Part shown: one piece after another, positions 61,564-64,000 of the stretch
How the letters are laid out: each line of letters starts with the position of its first letter
How positions within the stretch are numbered: position 1 is the stretch's first letter
Origin: Cristatella mucedo
Taxonomy: Eukaryota; Bryozoa; Phylactolaemata; Cristatellidae
Direction of reading: 5' to 3'
Length of the DNA: 64,000 nt
Assembly (NCBI GenBank): GCA_009760855.2
Contig: WPIO01000178.1
Span: 163,501-227,500, forward strand
The notes under the pieces: model-generated
Database searches by the model: none
What the model was told of the DNA's origin: nothing
Seen by the model: the letters and a program-made list of their open reading frames with translations, nothing else
Position numbers and translations under genes: made by a program

Positions 61564-61951
61564 TCTCTCTTTTAGAACCAGATCACCTTTACTACGATCA
61601 GATCAGCGTCAAGAGATTTCTGGTTGTGCCTAAGAAGAGCCGACCCAAGGTCGCCATCAAGGTGAGTTGGCGAGCGAACGATGCCAACGCCCTTTGATGA
61701 TTTCTCACACGCCGCTAGCTAGGTCAGCTACATGTCAGCTGAGCTCTTTATTCTTTTTTTTTTCTTTTGGAAAGGGTCTCAATAAGCAAGCCGAGTTTTT
61801 CTACCGATACGTCGCTGCTGCTGCCACTGCAGGCTCACTGGGGCTGTACAACGTGGGTCACATGACCGCCGATCTTTTAATGTCAACGTCCGAAGGTGAA
61901 TGGACGCTTCCTGGTGTGCGCTTCCTCCTGGCTGTGAGCAACCTGTTGTAG
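52676..61951 (+). CDS. Secreted sushi + C-type-lectin protein (five exons)
   Basis: Exons 52676-53015, 57634-57887, 58317-58533, 61576-61661 and 61775-61951 join in consistent phases (1, 0, 1, 0) to give 357 residues. Residues 1-25 look like a signal peptide (MMISSLLVVWSTCVSV); about 28-111 form one sushi/CCP domain (CAR...VCDFGYT...LTIYCLKGLWSPQPMPRC); about 120-270 a C-type-lectin-like domain (SCYTIRYATSWTASQQACLD, SVLVGIESADEEEYLERVI, FWIGLTK/RQGNWVWTGTDAP, SYANW, FSICEK); a basic linker (FLVVPKKSRPKVAIK) and a tail with an Ala/Gly-rich, weakly hydrophobic stretch follow. Probably an extracellular recognition protein. The domain lacks the inner cysteine pair. Exon 1 to 2 joining is inferred from phase across 4.6 kb; the two ends could belong to separate genes. 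AATAAA at 61993. Confidence 0.72.
54288..54314 (+). repeat. (AT)n microsatellite
   Basis: AT repeats abutting a D tail. Confidence 0.95.
54316..54400 (+). repeat. D tail
   Basis: AGCATATGTAAAGCGCCACG, then ATTGAGTGCTCTGTGGGCGC and TTGTTATTATTATT. Confidence 0.82.
54404..54555 (-). mobile_element. SINE-C copy
   Basis: ATGATTCATTGTATAGCGCT, AATCTGTATTCTGGCGCCTC, GGGGCTCGAGCCCATGACCT; the head is drawn out to about 54555. It ends 29 bp from the LTR element. Confidence 0.8.
54585..56843 (+). mobile_element. Non-autonomous LTR retroelement (fossil)
   Basis: Two direct long terminal repeats (54585-54862 and 56572-56843) beginning TGTT and ending CA are flanked by a 4 bp GTGT target duplication. 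A primer-binding-like site (TGGCAGCAGAGAATG, 54864) resembles the 3' end of initiator-Met tRNA, and a purine tract (GGGGGAAGGG, 56561-56570) precedes the 3' LTR. Inside is a Gag-like open frame at 54876-55574 (232 codons), then Ala/Ser/Glu-rich, internally repetitive coding-looking sequence to about 56358. No protease, reverse transcriptase or integrase is present, so it depended on another element. The LTRs differ clearly, implying an old insertion; the internal region appears broken a small number of times. Same orientation as the host gene. Family not determined. Confidence 0.82.
57160..57226 (+). repeat. D tail
   Basis: CTGTAAAGTGCATAGAAAGA, ATTAAGTTTTTTGAGGGCAC, GTACTGTTATTAC. Confidence 0.75.
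57634..57887 (+). CDS. Sushi/lectin gene exon 2 (first half of the lectin domain)
   Basis: ATCTTGCAG acceptor (phase 1) and GTCAGG donor (phase 0). Encodes GDSCYTIRYATSWTASQQAC, then LVGIESADEEEYLERVI and STFWIGLTK, the first half of a C-type-lectin domain with the WIGL motif. Confidence 0.85.
58228..58290. repeat. Two adjacent perfect palindromes
   Basis: TTCGGCGCTCGC (58235-58246) pairs with GCGAGCGCCGAA (58255-58266); immediately after it ATTCTCGAG pairs with CTCGAGAAT (58267-58288). Intron 2 of the sushi/lectin gene. Confidence 0.9.
58317..58533 (+). CDS. Sushi/lectin gene exon 3 (second half of the lectin domain)
   Basis: CCTTTGCAG acceptor, GTACGG donor. Encodes RQGNWVWTGTDAPPSYANW and later YRRTFSICEK. 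The outer cysteine (ICEK) is present; the two inner cysteines that normally pair are absent, replaced by an Ala/Arg/Asp-rich stretch. Confidence 0.82.
60256..60395 (-). mobile_element. SINE-C copy, near full length
   Basis: ACATTATTTGTATAGCACCC, TCTCTATTCAGGCGCTTCAC, GGGACTCGAGCCCACGACCT, CCTTAACCGCTGGACCAAAC. The best-preserved SINE-C here; its A-box region reads TGGTCCAGCGGTTAAGG on the minus strand. Confidence 0.92.
60481..60565 (+). mobile_element. Partial SINE-A fused to a D tail
   Basis: CACGACCTAGATTGTGGGTT, CGAGTCCCGCTGTGGACGAT and CATTGCCCACTGCAAGCGG, cut off there; an inverted D tail begins at once. Confidence 0.75.
60566..60735 (-). repeat. Long D tail
   Basis: AATAATAATAATACACTTGA, the hairpin end, GAAACGTGATCGAATGGTGA and GTTAGGGGTGACATGCACAG. 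Confidence 0.88.
60971..61055 (+). repeat. Duplicate of the gene's own 3' exon end
   Basis: GGTGTGCGCTTCCTCCTGGC, TATATATAGATATAAATATC and TAGAGAATAAAGTTACATAT match 61915-62010, including an AATAAA, but lack a 26 bp piece that carries the stop codon in the downstream copy. Confidence 0.85.
61495..61570 (+). repeat. (CT)n microsatellite serving as polypyrimidine tract
   Basis: CT repeats with one GTCT interruption run straight into TTTTAG and exon 4. Confidence 0.95.
61576..61661 (+). CDS. Sushi/lectin gene exon 4
   Basis: Acceptor TTTTAG lies directly after a (CT)n microsatellite; the exon completes the split lysine codon of exon 3 and encodes PDHLYYDQISVKRFLVVPKK, then SRPKVAIK, with a GTGAGT donor. 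Confidence 0.68.
61775..61951 (+). CDS. Sushi/lectin gene exon 5 (terminal)
   Basis: T-rich tract and GGAAAG acceptor in phase 0. Encodes GLNKQAEFFYRYVAAAATAG, SLGLYNVGHMTADLLMSTSE and GVRFLLAVSNLL before TAG. AATAAA at 61993-61998. Confidence 0.62.
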   Translation, partial: GLNKQAEFFYRYVAAAATAGSLGLYNVGHMTADLLMSTSEGEWTLPGVRFLLAVSNLL

Positions 61952-61992
61952 CTCCTGGCTAAAGTATTATATATAGATATAGTTATCTAGAG

Positions 61993-61998
61993 AATAAA
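61993..61998 (+). terminator. Polyadenylation signal AATAAA of the sushi/lectin gene
   Basis: AGAGAATAAAGTACC, 42 bp after the stop codon. Confidence 0.6.
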
Positions 61999-62015
61999 GT
62001 ACCTATATACCCACG

Positions 62016-63360
62016 AGTTACTGCACGAGCCCTGTAACCATTGCGTCTATTCTGATATGTGCATCATCGCATAATTAATAATTTGAAATGAAAACCTACC
62101 TTTACAATAAGCAAGGTTACTTTGCTTTTCAGTTACTTAATTCGTTTGCTAGTTAGTAAATCCGATACAGTCACTGATGTCATACTTAAATTATGCCCAT
62201 TACGACATTTATATTACTACTCGGCGGTAGAGAAAAAATGAGAGTCGCGTCAGAAAGGAGAGGACATAATTTTTCTAATTTGCATACGCGGCTGCAATAT
62301 GCAATCTCATATTTGAAATTGATAATGCCTTGCTGCGACTTCCTTTGGTGAACGGTGGACATGCACAAATATAATCTGCCCGCGATGCTTTACGGAGGGG
62401 GCTTGCTTACTACACATTTACGATACAATTTAAAGATGATCAGCTCCATGCTGGAAGCTCAATGCCAATTCTTTACCGAGAACTGCCAAATTTAATATCA
62501 TTTCATGCATTTTTATTTTGTAAGGAATTTATTGCATTTAATTTTAAAATGTTCGGATTTTCCATCATATACAAATTGTGCTCTGTTAATAAAGAGCTCT
62601 AAGCTTGGGATCAGCGGGGCAGACTCAACGGCTAGATCAGTGGGGCTCGCCTTCCAGAGTTGAAGCTTTCCACGGTTATCTCATTGGTTGCAGATTAATT
62701 TCCACATACAAAAACGCATTTTTTGTTGTCCATTCCTTTTTCCATTGCGAACCGGCGAGTTTAATAGCGAGGAGAATAAAAGTAACAACGGGGCAGACAA
62801 CGATGAGAAAAACAAGCAAGCAAACAAGAAGCCACTCGCTGTGCGCCGCCGCCACACTGTGCGTCGAATCTCAACGGAAACGACGCCTACGTATCACCAA
62901 GTCTGCAACAGACAGAGAAGCCCAGAGGCTGCGTGCTAGCCAAGTCCAGGGGAACGCCCCACGTCACGTGGTAGGGAGTCCTTGCCCGACAGTTGGCTTG
63001 TCAGTCGAAACGCGCTCAACCGCATCGTGACGCAGCACTGCAGCTGCCGCTCTCTCCCCCATTCAGTCAACCGAGCCAGCGCCGGCCCTGAGGTTCGGCC
63101 TGAGTCTCGGCATTAGCCCTTTTACACCGGCAACCGACCTCGAACCAGAATGCTAACTGCTCTTGCTCGACGAAAATTGCTCGATGACTGTGCGTATTTA
63201 GAGGAAATTACGAGAATTGGTAAAATTTTCGGCACAGAAAAAATTATAACTAGAGCTCGCTAGAATCCGTCAGAGAAAGTCCGCATACTGTCGCCTACTT
63301 TCTGTATTCGTGCGGTCGCCTAACGCGCCGCGTGTCTAGCTAGATACGAGCGCGAAACTC
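62016..63360. other. Intergenic, nothing recognised
   Basis: AT-rich to about 62,600, then GC rises. A 141-codon plus frame at 62605-63030 has no recognised similarity. Confidence 0.45.
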
Positions 63361-63486
63361 GCGCGCGCGCGCGGAGTAGCCATTGCACGCCTGCGAATCG
63401 TCTCAGCGCGCTCGCTGTTTGAGGTGCGGCGGCTGTCTATCCTGTACCGCCCCTGCGCTCCGAGGGTCTCTGAACGCCGAGTTAAA

Positions 63487-63919
63487 ATGCGTCTCGCTCA
63501 TTTGTCTACCAGCGTGCGCGCCCCGTGGCGCGAGGCTCTCGACCGCTCGCACATCGGACCGTCGCGGTGGCGACCGAGCATCGGGAGATCTCGATTTCGC
63601 TCGCGGCGGCGCGGGCAGTGGGCAGCCCACCGAGGCGCTCCGCACGGCGCCGAGCGTTCACCCTGGCGCGCGCGCGCAGTGTATCCTCTGGAGGTGGAGC
63701 TGGCGCCGTTCCATGGCGGCTCATCCGGGGACAGTTCGCGAATCAAGTGCGCCATGGAGTTGACGCAGTTCGTGCGGCGCACCGGTTGCCACGGCGGCGG
63801 CAGAGACTCGCCGGACGATTTCTTCCTGCAGCTGCCTGCGGCGACGTCGCCAACCATCCTTCAGTTAACTGTCGGCCGCGGCAGCCTTGTTTCCGACTGG
63901 GTCGTCATCATGCCGGCAG
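63487..63919 (+). CDS. 5' exon of an unrecognised gene, running off the window
   Basis: GC-rich open frame ending at a GTGGGT donor. Two in-frame ATGs are possible: 63487 (Arg-rich N-terminus, more like UTR) and 63754. The part most likely coding runs from about VYPLEVELAPFHGG (63680) through MELTQFVRRTGCHGG, DDFFLQLPAATSPTILQLTV and SDWVVIMPAG. No family recognised; later exons lie beyond 64,000. Confidence 0.45.
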
Positions 63920-64000
63920 GTGGGTGACAAGGCGATCCTCTGTCAGCTGGCAGGATGTATTCAAGCTGTTGCGGCCCGCAGACTTTCACCAGCCAGAGCA

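Larger units (their letters stand above)
58534..61575. other. Intron 3 of the sushi/lectin gene
   Basis: GC-rich at the 5' end, then ordinary. Contains SINE-C, a SINE-A scrap fused to a D tail, a duplicated piece of the gene's 3' end, an unassigned 81-codon plus frame at 61173-61418 and a (CT)n tract before exon 4. Confidence 0.5.

Overview
This window is nuclear DNA from a multicellular animal. The evidence is spliced genes with animal orthologues (an SLC38A10-type transporter, ORC4, TMEM220, a folate-receptor-like protein and a sushi/C-type-lectin protein), long introns filled with LINE and SINE fragments, many microsatellites, and GC-rich 5' ends in otherwise mid-GC to AT-rich DNA. The repeats and the sushi/lectin gene suggest an aquatic invertebrate, but the species cannot be fixed from sequence alone.

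Layout. From 1 to about 26,500 runs a minus-strand gene whose eleven assigned exons spell an SLC38A10-like amino-acid transporter. Its introns hold almost all the repeats of the left half, and its 3' end is uncertain: candidate tail exons lie at 1,791-1,942 and 996-1,271. A GC-rich 5' region (26,500-27,000) and a repeat-rich gap follow. ORC4 (29,933-31,438, plus) is uninterrupted by introns. It converges on TMEM220 (minus, five exons, 41,921 down to 31,608), with only about 170 bp between the two stop codons. TMEM220 lies head to head with an intronless secreted or GPI-type folate-receptor-like gene (42,995-43,648, plus) across a 1.07 kb CpG-, (AC)n- and (CCG)n-rich gap. About 9 kb of intergenic DNA follows. 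A plus-strand sushi + C-type-lectin gene then runs from 52,676 to 61,951; its first intron contains an old non-autonomous LTR element. The window ends in the GC-rich start of another plus-strand gene (exon ending at 63,919).

Repeats. Three related groups dominate: (i) a roughly 165 bp tRNA-derived SINE ('SINE-A', with a diverged subfamily B) whose RNA would fold into consecutive hairpins; (ii) a second tRNA-derived SINE ('SINE-C'); and (iii) 5'-truncated ends of a LINE ('D tails') that finish in a conserved hairpin plus (ATT)n. SINE-C and the LINE share the hairpin-type 3' end, so that LINE probably mobilises SINE-C. A second LINE family with a different C-terminus is also present. A Tc1-like deletion derivative with long inverted arms, a ~230 bp palindrome and several short tandem duplications complete the picture.

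The genes do not form a pathway. They are unrelated housekeeping and surface-protein genes; the convergent ORC4/TMEM220 and divergent TMEM220/folate-receptor-like arrangements are the main structural links. Exon calls rest on phase-consistent splice sites and protein resemblance recalled from known families, not on a search.
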